Assembly (NCBI RefSeq): GCF_000725495.1
Contig: NZ_JNZD01000046.1
Location: 17,517 to 81,516 of the forward strand
From: Streptomyces aureus
Lineage (GTDB): Bacteria; Actinomycetota; Actinomycetes; Streptomycetales; Streptomycetaceae
DNA: 64,000 nt
Direction: 5' to 3'
Every line of letters starts with the position of its first letter. Within the stretch, counting starts at the first letter, position 1. A model generated the notes under the pieces. The model was not told the origin of the DNA. It searched no databases and was given only the letters and a program-made list of their open reading frames with translations. Below, piece by piece: positions 57,568 through 64,000 of this stretch. A program made the position numbers and the translations under genes.

Positions 57568-58089
57568 ATGGGGACGAATGGATCGACCATGCTCGAACCC
57601 TTACGGCAGGGACTTCCGCCTCTCGACCCCGCGGCCGTGTCCAGCGCCGCCTCGTGCGCCCTGCCCGCCCGCTACGAAGCGGTGCGCGAGGCACGGCAGT
57701 TCACCCGCGTGACGCTGGACCAGTGGGAGATAGGCGACCGTTTCGACGACGTCTGTCTCGTGGTCTCCGAACTCGTCACCAACGCCCTGCGTCACGCGCT
57801 TCCCTCGGACACCCCCCGCGGGGACGAGCAAGGGCCGCCGGTGAGGCTGCACTTGATGCGGTGGACCTCGAGACTGGTGTGCGCCGTGCGCGACCCCAGC
57901 CACGACTCCCCGGTCGCCGGCGACTCTGAGGACTTCGCGGCGGAATCGGGGCGCGGCCTCTTCCTGGTCGACTCGTTCTCGGACAGCTGGGGCTGGCACC
58001 CGCTCGCCGGAACGCTCAGCGGCAAGGTCGTATGGGCGCTGTTCCGTCTGGGGGCACAGCCGGAGACGGCCGCACCCGCTCCCGAATGA
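57568..58089 (+). CDS. HATPase_c (anti-sigma-factor-like / RsbW-type) ATP-binding protein
   Basis: 173 residues. GHKL ATPase motifs: VSELVTNALRHA (N-box) near 68-79, VRDPSHDSPV (G1), and ESGRGLFLVDSFSDSWG (G2) near 118-134. Such small HATPases in Streptomyces occur with DUF397/XRE regulators; some are anti-sigma kinases. No sigma factor is nearby. GGGAG lies 8 bases before the ATG at 57568; in-frame ATGs further upstream (57466, 57511) are less well supported. Followed by a terminator. Confidence 0.88.
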   Translation: MGTNGSTMLEPLRQGLPPLDPAAVSSAASCALPARYEAVREARQFTRVTLDQWEIGDRFDDVCLVVSELVTNALRHALPSDTPRGDEQGPPVRLHLMRWTSRLVCAVRDPSHDSPVAGDSEDFAAESGRGLFLVDSFSDSWGWHPLAGTLSGKVVWALFRLGAQPETAAPAPE

Positions 58090-58090
58090 C

Positions 58091-58120
58091 GAACCGCGGC
58101 GCCTTTTGGCGCCGCGGTTC
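58091..58120. terminator. Bidirectional terminator after the HATPase gene
   Basis: Perfect 13-bp stem (58091-58103 with 58108-58120) and a TTTT loop, two bases after the stop. It separates the HATPase gene from the convergent DUF397 gene. Confidence 0.8.
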
Positions 58121-58229
58121 TACGCGCGTTACGAAACGCTGAGTGAAGTTCACCCCTGATGAAGGCCGACCACCCTCGGACCGGACCTTCCGCGGCCGGC
58201 CCGTTCGGGACGATTCGCGATCACGGCCG

Positions 58230-58514
58230 TCAGCCCGCGATCAGGTGATCGAACTCGCCGTCCTTGATACCCAGGAGCATGGCTTCGATCTCGGCGCGCG
58301 TGTAGACGAGCGCGGGCCCCTCCGGGAACCGCGAGTTCCGCACGGCCACGTCACCGCCGGGCAGCCGGGCGAACTCCACGCAGGAACCCTGCGAGTTGCT
58401 GTGCCGGCTCTTCTGCCAGGCGACGCCGTCGAGCTCGGTCGCAGCCATGCCGTTGTACACAAATTCAGCCATACCGTCGTACACGTCATCCACGTCGAAC
58501 ACGTCGTGGTCCAC
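58230..58514 (-). CDS. DUF397 protein
   Basis: 94 residues. The DUF397 core is VAWQKSRHSNSQGSCVEFARLPGGDVAVRNSRFPEGPALVYTRAEIEAMLLGIKDGEFDHL. The N-terminus has a short repeat (VYDGMAEFVYNGMA). DUF397 proteins are the small partners of XRE/DUF5753 regulators. GGGGAG lies 6 bases before the GTG at 58514. The shared 29-bp element lies 82 bp upstream. Confidence 0.87.
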   Translation of the reverse strand: MDHDVFDVDDVYDGMAEFVYNGMAATELDGVAWQKSRHSNSQGSCVEFARLPGGDVAVRNSRFPEGPALVYTRAEIEAMLLGIKDGEFDHLIAG

Positions 58515-58719
58515 AGGTCGCTCCCCGGTCGTGCAGTGGCTGAGGTGGCCATAGGTGCAGTAGTCAACTGACTCGGATCATAGCTCTGTTCATGTGCAGA
58601 TGCATGGGCAGATGCACGTGCACGCGGGGTGGTCCTGCGGTTACAGCTTTTACCGGCCCTTGACTACCGGCTGTCGTTCGCATGACTACGGCCTGCACCT
58701 CACCGGAGTGCGGCAACAT
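58515..58719. other. Intergenic region upstream of DUF397
   Basis: 205 bp holding the DUF397 ribosome-binding site, copy 2 of the shared element (58596-58624) and a short AT-richer stretch near 58560-58590. It also contains the end of the SRPBCC gene side. No additional gene is supported. Confidence 0.5.
58596..58624 (-). promoter_or_regulatory. Shared 29-bp upstream element, copy 2 (DUF397 gene)
   Basis: On the minus strand this reads the same as copy 1 at 57465-57493 except one base (A for T after GCATCTGCCC). It is oriented the same way relative to its gene and ends 82 bp before the DUF397 start, the same distance class as copy 1. Confidence 0.7.
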
Positions 58720-59265
58720 CTACATCCGGTCCAGCGCATTCCCCAGAGATCGCATCACATGCGACCTCCAGCCCCCGTCCATGATCTTCCGCGCCATCAT
58801 CTGGGTGGGATCGTCCGGATCGAATCCCTCGTGTACTAGGAAGAGACGCGTACCGCGCCCTTCCTGTTCCAGGGTCCAGGTAATGGTCCAGTCCGCGGGG
58901 CGGGACGCGTTCGCGTCGGCCCAGCCGACGCTCAGCATCCGTCCGGGCTCGTAGGCGAGAACGCGCACGTCAACGGTGCCGGAGAAGGCGGCGTTGGGGC
59001 GCGGGAGCGCGGTCAGCGTGTACCGGTGGCCGACTTCGAGCCGGAAGTCCTCGGACCCCGGCATCTGCCACTGCGCGAGCAGTTCGGGCTCGGTGAGCGC
59101 GCGCCAGACCTTGGCGGGCGGATGCGGCAGGAACTGGGCGACGCGGATGGTGGTGAGGTCGTCGTCGGGGGCGGGGGTGTTCGGGTCGTGCGGGTCCGGG
59201 GCGCCAGAGTTCGGGTGATCCGGGTCCGGGGTGCCGGGGTTCGGGTCGTGCGGGTCCGGGGTCAT
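58720..59265 (-). CDS. SRPBCC / AHSA1-domain protein
   Basis: 181 residues. The first ~35 are a Pro/Asp/His repeat (PDPHDPNPGTPDPD type) that is low-complexity and probably disordered. The START-like SRPBCC fold follows: VAQFLPHPPAKVWRALTEPELLAQWQMPG, then the C-terminal helix SHVMRSLGNALDRM. Ligand unknown; ArsR-linked SRPBCC proteins often accompany antibiotic or aromatic-compound systems. The ATG overlaps the ArsR stop (ATGA). Confidence 0.88.
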   Translation of the reverse strand: MTPDPHDPNPGTPDPDHPNSGAPDPHDPNTPAPDDDLTTIRVAQFLPHPPAKVWRALTEPELLAQWQMPGSEDFRLEVGHRYTLTALPRPNAAFSGTVDVRVLAYEPGRMLSVGWADANASRPADWTITWTLEQEGRGTRLFLVHEGFDPDDPTQMMARKIMDGGWRSHVMRSLGNALDRM

Positions 59266-59828
59266 GACTCGGGATCGTCGGGCATGCGGTCCAGGAGATC
59301 GCCGAGGCCCTTCAGCCTGTCGCGCCAGAACCGCTCGTACGGATGGAGCCAGTCCTGGACGTCGGCCAGCGGGGCGGCCTCCAGGCGGTAGATGCGCTGC
59401 CGGCCCGCGCGCTCCTCGGAGACGAGGCCGGCCTCCCGGAGCACCTTGAGGTGTTCCGAGAGGCTGGGGCGGCGCATGGCGAAGTGGTCGGCCAGCGCCT
59501 GGACGGGCTGGGGCCCCTGCTCGCGCAGCAGCCGCAGCACCTCGCGACGGGTGGCGTTGGCGAGCGCCGCGAAGATCTGGTCCTCGCGGGCGCCGGACGC
59601 TCCGGAGCCGGACGCCCCGGAGCCGGGGGGTTCGACGGCGGGAGCGGCTTCGGCGAGGGCTTCGACGGCCGCTTCGACGGCGGTGGCCGGTCCTGCGCCG
59701 GGTCCGGCTCCGGCTCCGGCCCGGGCTCCGACGGATGCCGCCGCGGCGGAGGTTCCGGACGCGGCTCGTACCGCCGCGGCCTCCCGCCCTGCCCCGATCC
59801 CCGTCATGGCGCGCTCAGCACCTTTCAC
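59262..59828 (-). CDS. ArsR-family transcriptional regulator
   Basis: 188 residues. An Ala/Gly-rich N-terminal ~75 residues precede the HTH: FAALANATRREVLRLLREQGPQPVQALADHFAMRRPSLSEHLKVLREAGLVSEERAGRQRIY. The C-terminus (WLHPYERFWRDRLKGLGDLLDRM) is the helical type found in SRPBCC-linked ArsR proteins. GTG at 59828, overlapping the VOC stop. Probably binds the inverted repeat upstream of the VOC gene. Confidence 0.9.
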   Translation of the reverse strand: MKGAERAMTGIGAGREAAAVRAASGTSAAAASVGARAGAGAGPGAGPATAVEAAVEALAEAAPAVEPPGSGASGSGASGAREDQIFAALANATRREVLRLLREQGPQPVQALADHFAMRRPSLSEHLKVLREAGLVSEERAGRQRIYRLEAAPLADVQDWLHPYERFWRDRLKGLGDLLDRMPDDPES

Positions 59829-60214
59829 ATCTCCGCGGCCGCCCCGAGGGCCTTCTCCGTGACCAGCATCAGACCGTTGCCGTCGGGGTCGCGGAACGAG
59901 GCCATGCGGCCCCAGGGAAGGTCGTCGGGACCCTCCACCACGACACCGGCGGCGGTGAGCCGCGCGCAGTCGGCGTCGACGTCGGTCGTCACCAACATGA
60001 TCCCCCGGGCCTCGCCGGGCGTGAAACCCCCCATCCCCGGACCCGAGAGCGTGAAGACGGTCTGGGCTCCCGCGGGCGCCACCTGGAGCCAGCGGCCGGG
60101 CGGCAGGTCCAGGTCGGCGGTGACCTCGAAACCGAGGACGTCCCGGTAGAAGCGCAGCGCCCGGTCCTGGTCGGCGACGGGGAGGGTGACGAAGGAGGCG
60201 TGGGTGATGTTCAT
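59825..60214 (-). CDS. VOC (glyoxalase/bleomycin-resistance) superfamily protein
   Basis: 129 residues. Two βαβββ modules: VTLPVADQDRALRFYRDVLGFEVTADLD and IMLVTTDVDADCARLTAAGVVVEGPDDLPWGRMASFRDPDGNGLMLV. Metal-ligand positions are not certain. I chose the ATG at 60214 (MNITHAS) as the first start with VOC homology. First gene of the VOC-ArsR-SRPBCC operon. Confidence 0.9.
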   Translation of the reverse strand: MNITHASFVTLPVADQDRALRFYRDVLGFEVTADLDLPPGRWLQVAPAGAQTVFTLSGPGMGGFTPGEARGIMLVTTDVDADCARLTAAGVVVEGPDDLPWGRMASFRDPDGNGLMLVTEKALGAAAEM

Positions 60215-60225
60215 GTCCACAGGAT

Positions 60226-60270
60226 AGGTAGGAGTTTCCCTACGCGTCAATCGTAGGGAAACTCCTACCT
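60226..60270 (-). promoter_or_regulatory. Perfect 19-bp inverted repeat upstream of the VOC-ArsR-SRPBCC operon
   Basis: Perfect 19-bp arms (60226-60244 and 60252-60270) with a 7-bp loop. Each arm is itself a GTAGG-N6-CCTAC dyad, so the region is two ArsR-type half-site pairs. It lies 12 bp upstream of the VOC start and could be a strong operator or an RNA hairpin. Confidence 0.8.
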
Positions 60271-60385
60271 GTTCCGTAGGCCCGTGAGCAACCGCACGCC
60301 CCGGCCCGGCTGGGGCCCGTGGACCTCCTGATAGCTTGCTGCGATCGTTCGGGCGACCGCATCCATCCCACCCTTGGGGGTTTCA

Positions 60386-60892
60386 GTGACCACGGCGACC
60401 TTCCCGTCCCGCCTCGCACGCACAGCGGCCGTGACCGCCGGACTGGCGGCGGCGCTCGTCCTGACCGGCTGCAGCAGCGGGAGCGACGACTCGGGGGACG
60501 CGTCGGCGAGCCCGAGCGCGTCCGCGACGGACGGCGCCGGTACGGGAGGCGGCTCCGGGGCCACGTCCGAGGCGGGCGGCAAGCTCCAGGGCAGTTGGCT
60601 CACGACCGCGGACGGCAAGGCCGTGGTGCTCATGATCAACGGCAAGCAGGCGGGCCTGTTCGCCACGGGCGGCACCGTGTGCAGCGGCACCTCGTCCGAC
60701 GAGGCGAGCATGCGGATGATCCGCCTGGCCTGCTCGGACGGCAGCAAGAAGCGTGCCGTCGGCATGGTCGACTCCGTCGGCGCCACGACGCTGAAGATCA
60801 CCTGGGAAGGCGGCGTCGGCAAGGAGACCTACACCAAGAGCGAGGGCGGCAAGCTGCCGACGGGCCTGCCCACGGCGAGCCTGGGCTCCTGA
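60386..60892 (+). CDS. Secreted lipoprotein (unknown function)
   Basis: 168 residues. Signal peptide with lipobox LVLTGC near 32 (cleavage before Cys), then a Ser/Gly/Asp-rich linker. The remainder is a small β-rich domain with QGSWLTTADGKAVVLMINGKQAGLFATGG and CSG/CSD cysteines that could pair. No characterised homologue is known to me. GTG at 60386 with GGGGG upstream. Confidence 0.85.
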   Translation: MTTATFPSRLARTAAVTAGLAAALVLTGCSSGSDDSGDASASPSASATDGAGTGGGSGATSEAGGKLQGSWLTTADGKAVVLMINGKQAGLFATGGTVCSGTSSDEASMRMIRLACSDGSKKRAVGMVDSVGATTLKITWEGGVGKETYTKSEGGKLPTGLPTASLGS

Positions 60893-61269
60893 CCTCCGGG
60901 CGCCCGGGCGGCCCGGGCGCCGAACCAACGGACTGCCGAACCGACGGACTGCCGGACCGCCCGACCGGCCGCCCGCCCGTCGGGCTGACGAGCGACCCGG
61001 CCACCGGACCGCCCGACCGACCGGCACCGGGCTGCCGGATTGCCGCGCTGACGCGCTGACGCGCCGCCGGGCTGGCAGGCTGACACACCGACGGGCTGGC
61101 GGGCTGGCGGGCTGGCGGAACACCGGGCCCCGGGCCGACAGGCCGTCGCGCCGCCCGGCGAAACCGGGCGATACCAGCCCCGTGCGGGTGAACGGCCAGG
61201 GGTGCGCAACCTCGGCGGCCCCGCGTACGTGATGATCCATGCACATCGTCACGACTCCCAGGGGAACCC
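60893..61269. other. Intergenic region with GC-rich short repeats
   Basis: 377 bp between two lipoprotein genes. Positions about 60920-61150 are built from degenerate CCGACCGGAC, GACGGACTGCC and GGCGGGCTGGCGG phrases. No gene is supported, and the 61270 gene should have its own promoter near 61210-61255. Confidence 0.55.
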
Positions 61270-61824
61270 ATGCGCGCTCTGCCCATCGCCGTCACCGTCA
61301 TCGCGGCGGCCCTCGCCCTGACCTCCTGCGACGACGGCGGCTCCGGCAGCTCCAGCTCGGGGAAGTCCGGTGACGCGACCGGCTCCCCGAAGAAGACCGC
61401 CGCCGCGGCCTGCGCGATCGGCGACTCCGGAATCCAGGTCGGTCCCGCGAACGCCGCCACGGCCGCCGGGGACACGGGCAACATCCCGGTCACGCTCACC
61501 AACAAGGGCGGCCGGTGCACCCTGAAGGGCTTCCCCGGGCTCTCCGTGGAAGCGGGCGGCACCTCCGCGAAGATCGCGGCGGACGAGTCCGCCGCGCCGG
61601 AGGAGCTGACCCTCGCCCAGGGCGACACCGCCTCGTTCACCATCACCTACGTCCGGGGCGCGGAGGGCGACGCGAAGACCCTGGCCGTCAAGACGCTGAA
61701 GATCGCCCTGCCCGGCGCCGACACCACGCAGAGCTTCCCGTGGTCCTACGGTCCGGTCGCCGGCAAGGGATCGGCGACCGAGCCGAACGCCTCGACGACG
61801 CCGTTCCAGCACGCGGGCGACTGA
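61270..61824 (+). CDS. DUF4232 lipoprotein
   Basis: 184 residues. Signal peptide and lipobox ALTSC near 20, a Ser/Gly linker, then a DUF4232 β-sandwich: CAIGDSGIQVGPANAATAAGDTGNIPVTLTNKGGRCTLKGFPGLSVEAGG, with two Cys that may form a disulfide. DUF4232 proteins are common exported actinobacterial lipoproteins of unknown function. ATG at 61270. Confidence 0.88.
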   Translation: MRALPIAVTVIAAALALTSCDDGGSGSSSSGKSGDATGSPKKTAAAACAIGDSGIQVGPANAATAAGDTGNIPVTLTNKGGRCTLKGFPGLSVEAGGTSAKIAADESAAPEELTLAQGDTASFTITYVRGAEGDAKTLAVKTLKIALPGADTTQSFPWSYGPVAGKGSATEPNASTTPFQHAGD

Positions 61825-61846
61825 CACCGAGGGACCGCGCCACGGC

Positions 61847-62977
61847 TCAGGGGAGCGGGCGCCTGCCCCTGACCTGGGCGCGGTCCGCCGCCGCGGCGCC
61901 CTCGTGCCATCCGGCCTCGTCGGTGATCCCGCGCACCCGGGTCGTCACCGTCTCCGGGAACATCCGGTCCAGGTGGTCCGTGACGGCCACGTCGCGGGCC
62001 GCCAGGACCGGCAGCAGCTCCCCCTCGGCGGCGGTCGTCACCTGCTCCTCGGCGACCGCCGCGAGCCGGTCGCCGATCCGGTGCGCGTACGCGGCCAGGA
62101 ACGACTGCCGGAAGGTCTTCGTGCGCTTGCGCCCGCCCGCGCGCTGGGCCGCCTCCGCCTTCGTCATCGCCGCGGTGGCCTGCACCAGGAGCGAGGTGTA
62201 GAGGAGTTCGACCGCCTCCAGGTCGGGTTCGAAGCCGACGACGGTCGAGAAGCAGAGGGCCTCGTTCCACACCGCGCGGCAGCGGTTCGCCCCGGCGACC
62301 GCGTCCAGGAGCACCGCCTTGGCCGTCTCGTACGGCGGCTCGACGCCGATACGGCAGGCGCCGGGCGCGTCCTTCGCGTGGGTCCGGGCGGCGAGCAGCG
62401 CCTCGTCGATGCTGTGCCGCGCCATCAGTTCCTGCGCCTTGGCGCTGAGCGCCTCCGCCTCCTCCGGAAAGCCGGTCGCCTCCGCCTTCGCGAGCAGGCC
62501 GCGGATGCGGGTGAGCATGCGCGTCTCCTGCGGGGCGGCCGCCACGGCCGGCTGCCGGGGCGGGTCCAGCGGTTCGATGGAGGGCAGGCGCAGCAGCAGA
62601 CGATAGAGCTCCAGGACCGCGGTCGCACGGGAGAAGCGGTCGGTCCTGAGGTCGTGCGGCCCCTCCTCCAACTCGTCGAGCTGGGCGGCCCAGCGCGCCC
62701 CACGGGACGCTCGGTCACCCTCGTGCTCGGCGAGGATCAAGGCGGTCAGCAGGCGTACGTGCATGTCGTCCAGGTCGCGGCGCACGATCCGTACGACGTC
62801 GGCGGGCTGCCAGCCGCGCCGCCAGGCCGCCGCGACGAACTCCTCGCCGCGCCGAGCGAGTTCGGCGTCACCGGCCGGGTCGGCGGCGAGCAGGGACGCG
62901 CCGGTGTCGAGGGCCGCGTCGGATTCGGCGTAGAGAGCGGCCGTGAAGGCGCGCTCCACGGTGCTGGACGTACTCAT
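61847..62977 (-). CDS. DUF2786 protein
   Basis: 376 residues. LTRIRGLLAKAEATGFPEEAEALSAKAQELMARHSIDEALLAAR is the DUF2786 signature (about 155-200). The N-terminal region has FVAAAWRRGWQPADVVRIVRRDL and the C-terminal part KTFRQSFLAAYAHRIGDRLAAV. Function unknown; DUF2786 proteins are frequent near stress genes. ATG at 62977, divergent from the HTH-ClpN gene. Confidence 0.85.
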   Translation of the reverse strand: MSTSSTVERAFTAALYAESDAALDTGASLLAADPAGDAELARRGEEFVAAAWRRGWQPADVVRIVRRDLDDMHVRLLTALILAEHEGDRASRGARWAAQLDELEEGPHDLRTDRFSRATAVLELYRLLLRLPSIEPLDPPRQPAVAAAPQETRMLTRIRGLLAKAEATGFPEEAEALSAKAQELMARHSIDEALLAARTHAKDAPGACRIGVEPPYETAKAVLLDAVAGANRCRAVWNEALCFSTVVGFEPDLEAVELLYTSLLVQATAAMTKAEAAQRAGGRKRTKTFRQSFLAAYAHRIGDRLAAVAEEQVTTAAEGELLPVLAARDVAVTDHLDRMFPETVTTRVRGITDEAGWHEGAAAADRAQVRGRRPLP

Positions 62978-63099
62978 CCCCCGATCGTGTCACGGGCGGA
63001 CCGGGGTCCGGCGCGCGGTCCGGCGCCGGAGCCACGTTCTCGTCCACACCCTGTGGACAGAGCATTCCCGGAGTCGGTCGCCCCGTCATCGGACCGCAT

Positions 63100-63154
63100 G
63101 GGTGGGTGTCAACTTCAGGTTGACACCCACCCACTGTCAACCTAACGTTGACAC
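63100..63154 (+). promoter_or_regulatory. Leaderless-type promoter fully covered by two identical palindromic operators
   Basis: -35 TTGACA (63120-63125) and -10 TAACGT (63143-63148) are 17 bp apart, placing the transcript start at or next to the ATG (63155). Box 1 TGTCAAC-N5-GTTGACA (63107-63125) covers the -35, and its outer arms extend to 63100-63132 (14-bp perfect arms). Box 2 with identical arms (63135-63153) covers the -10 and start site. No ribosome-binding site is present. Confidence 0.85.
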
Positions 63155-63904
63155 ATGACGACGAACTCATCCGGCAAGGCGTCCGTACGTCTCGACGACC
63201 TCATCGACGCCATCAAGAAGACGCACAGCGACGCGCTCGACCAGCTCCAGAACGCGGTCATCGTGGCGGACCACATGAGCGACGTGGCCGACCACCTCAT
63301 CGGGCACTTCGTGGACCAGGCGCGGCGTTCGGGAGCGTCCTGGACCGACATCGGCAGGAGTATGGGCGTCACCCGGCAGGCCGCGCAGAAGCGGTTCGTG
63401 CCCAAGGCCGAGGCGGACCTCGACCCGAGCCAGGGATTCGGCCGCTACACGGAGAAGGCCCGGAAGGCCGTCATGGTCGCGCACGAGCAGTGCAAGGCCC
63501 TGGGCGGCACCGAGGGGCTGCCCGCGCACCTCGTCCTCGGCCTGATCGGCGAGCCCGACTCGATCGGCGCCCGCGCCGTCACCGCGCAGGGCGTCTCCCT
63601 GGACACCGTCCGCGAGGCGGCTCTCGCCGCGCTCCCGCCGGCCGCCGAGGAGGTCCCCGAACTGGTCCCGTACGGTCCCGCGGCCAAGAAGGTCCTGGAA
63701 CTCACCTTCCGCGAGGCCCTGCGCCTCGGCCACAACTACGTCGGAACCGAGCACATCCTGCTCGCCCTGCTGGAGTTCGAGAACGGCGAGGGCGTGCTCA
63801 GCGGCGCGGGCGTCGACAAGGCCGCGGCCGAGGGACACATCGCGCGCATGCTCGCGGAGCTCGTCCAGGAGCGGACTGGGGAGGGGACGGGGGAGCAGGC
63901 GTAG
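63155..63904 (+). CDS. HTH-ClpN regulator: helix-turn-helix plus orphan ClpC-type N-domain
   Basis: 249 residues. N-terminal residues ~1-85 contain ARRSGASWTDIGRSMGVTRQAAQKRF, a clear helix-turn-helix. Residues ~90-235 are two Clp N repeats: FGRYTEKARKAVMVAHEQCKALGG... and VLELTFREALRLGHNYVGTEHILLALLEF. The second repeat is near identical in motif to ClpC. There is no AAA+ domain. The product could bind ClpC substrates or adaptors, or act as a sensor of Clp activity, while its HTH regulates its own promoter. TAG stop belongs to the repeat copy C end. Confidence 0.9.
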   Translation: MTTNSSGKASVRLDDLIDAIKKTHSDALDQLQNAVIVADHMSDVADHLIGHFVDQARRSGASWTDIGRSMGVTRQAAQKRFVPKAEADLDPSQGFGRYTEKARKAVMVAHEQCKALGGTEGLPAHLVLGLIGEPDSIGARAVTAQGVSLDTVREAALAALPPAAEEVPELVPYGPAAKKVLELTFREALRLGHNYVGTEHILLALLEFENGEGVLSGAGVDKAAAEGHIARMLAELVQERTGEGTGEQA

Positions 63905-64000
63905 GGCCTGTCTGACAATTCGCGTCGTCGCCCGGAGGGCGGCCCGGCGGCGTCATGGGGGTGCCCCCTGCTCGAGCGAAGCCGAGAGCTCGGGGGAGCG
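63902..64000. repeat. Dispersed element, copy C, plus another hairpin repeat running out of the window
   Basis: TAGGGCCTGTCTGACAATTC to GGCGTCA (63902-63955) matches copy A's left core and supplies the stop of the HTH-ClpN gene. From 63956, GGGGGTGCCCCC and a CTCGAGCGAAGC hairpin form another common Streptomyces repeat that continues past the window end. Confidence 0.7.

Overview
This is high-GC actinobacterial DNA, almost certainly from a Streptomyces chromosome. Third codon positions are nearly all G or C, GTG starts are common, and 4-bp GTGA/ATGA start-stop overlaps join genes within operons. Recognisable genes (clpC, lsr2, panC-nadB-nadC-coaX, an orphan nuoD, the fol genes, ftsH, hpt, tilS, ppa, a tipA homologue, glutamate decarboxylase) follow the order I recall for the chromosome core of S. 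coelicolor. That synteny is from memory and was not searched. I see no rRNA, tRNA, CRISPR array, prophage or intact insertion sequence.

Layout. 1-2.7 kb: the 3' part of a NACHT-LRR NTPase, cut by the window edge. 2.7-9.3 kb: clpC with a ClgR-type operator, a Prim-Pol-like orphan, lsr2, a BlaI regulator with a short ArgA-type acetyltransferase, a small membrane protein and a hypothetical gene read through by a repeat. 9.7-15.2 kb: a tightly overlapped cofactor operon (DUF2520 protein, panC, nadB, nadC, coaX) for pantothenate/CoA and NAD. 15.4-26 kb: a PLP-dependent lyase, a DUF5937-ArsR regulator with a palindromic operator, a TmrB-like ATPase, a NarL-type two-component pair, a convergent MidA methyltransferase/orphan NuoD pair, two PH-domain membrane proteins, and about 470 bp of degenerate repeats. 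26.6-31.8 kb: a disordered membrane protein, an exported-type esterase and an MprF-like DUF2156 protein. 32-36 kb: folate genes (folP, folB, folK, folE). 36-44 kb: ftsH, hpt, tilS, a zinc metalloprotease, a PBP4-type carboxypeptidase and ppa. 44-51.4 kb: a ThrE exporter, DedA with a long Q/G/Y-rich tail, a YbjQ protein, a tipA homologue, a ClC chloride transporter and glutamate decarboxylase. 51.4-64 kb: a PadR-controlled DrrAB exporter, an aldehyde dehydrogenase, an XRE / HATPase / DUF397 cluster, a VOC-ArsR-SRPBCC operon, two lipoproteins, a DUF2786 protein and an HTH-ClpN protein.

The most interesting items lie in accessory and regulatory DNA. (1) The last gene (HTH plus orphan ClpC-type N-domain) has a promoter with consensus TTGACA that appears to be leaderless, and two identical palindromes TGTCAAC-N5-GTTGACA cover the -35 and the -10/start. 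(2) A dispersed palindromic element recurs at least three times. One end supplies TAG stop codons. The other end is read in frame and has erased stop codons, creating two fused reading frames. (3) A 29-bp element lies in the same orientation about 75-80 bp upstream of both the HATPase and the DUF397 gene. (4) The tipA homologue keeps a ptipA-like promoter but has Gly at position 214, where I recall the drug-binding cysteine. (5) Paired operators are visible upstream of drrAB and of the VOC-ArsR-SRPBCC operon.
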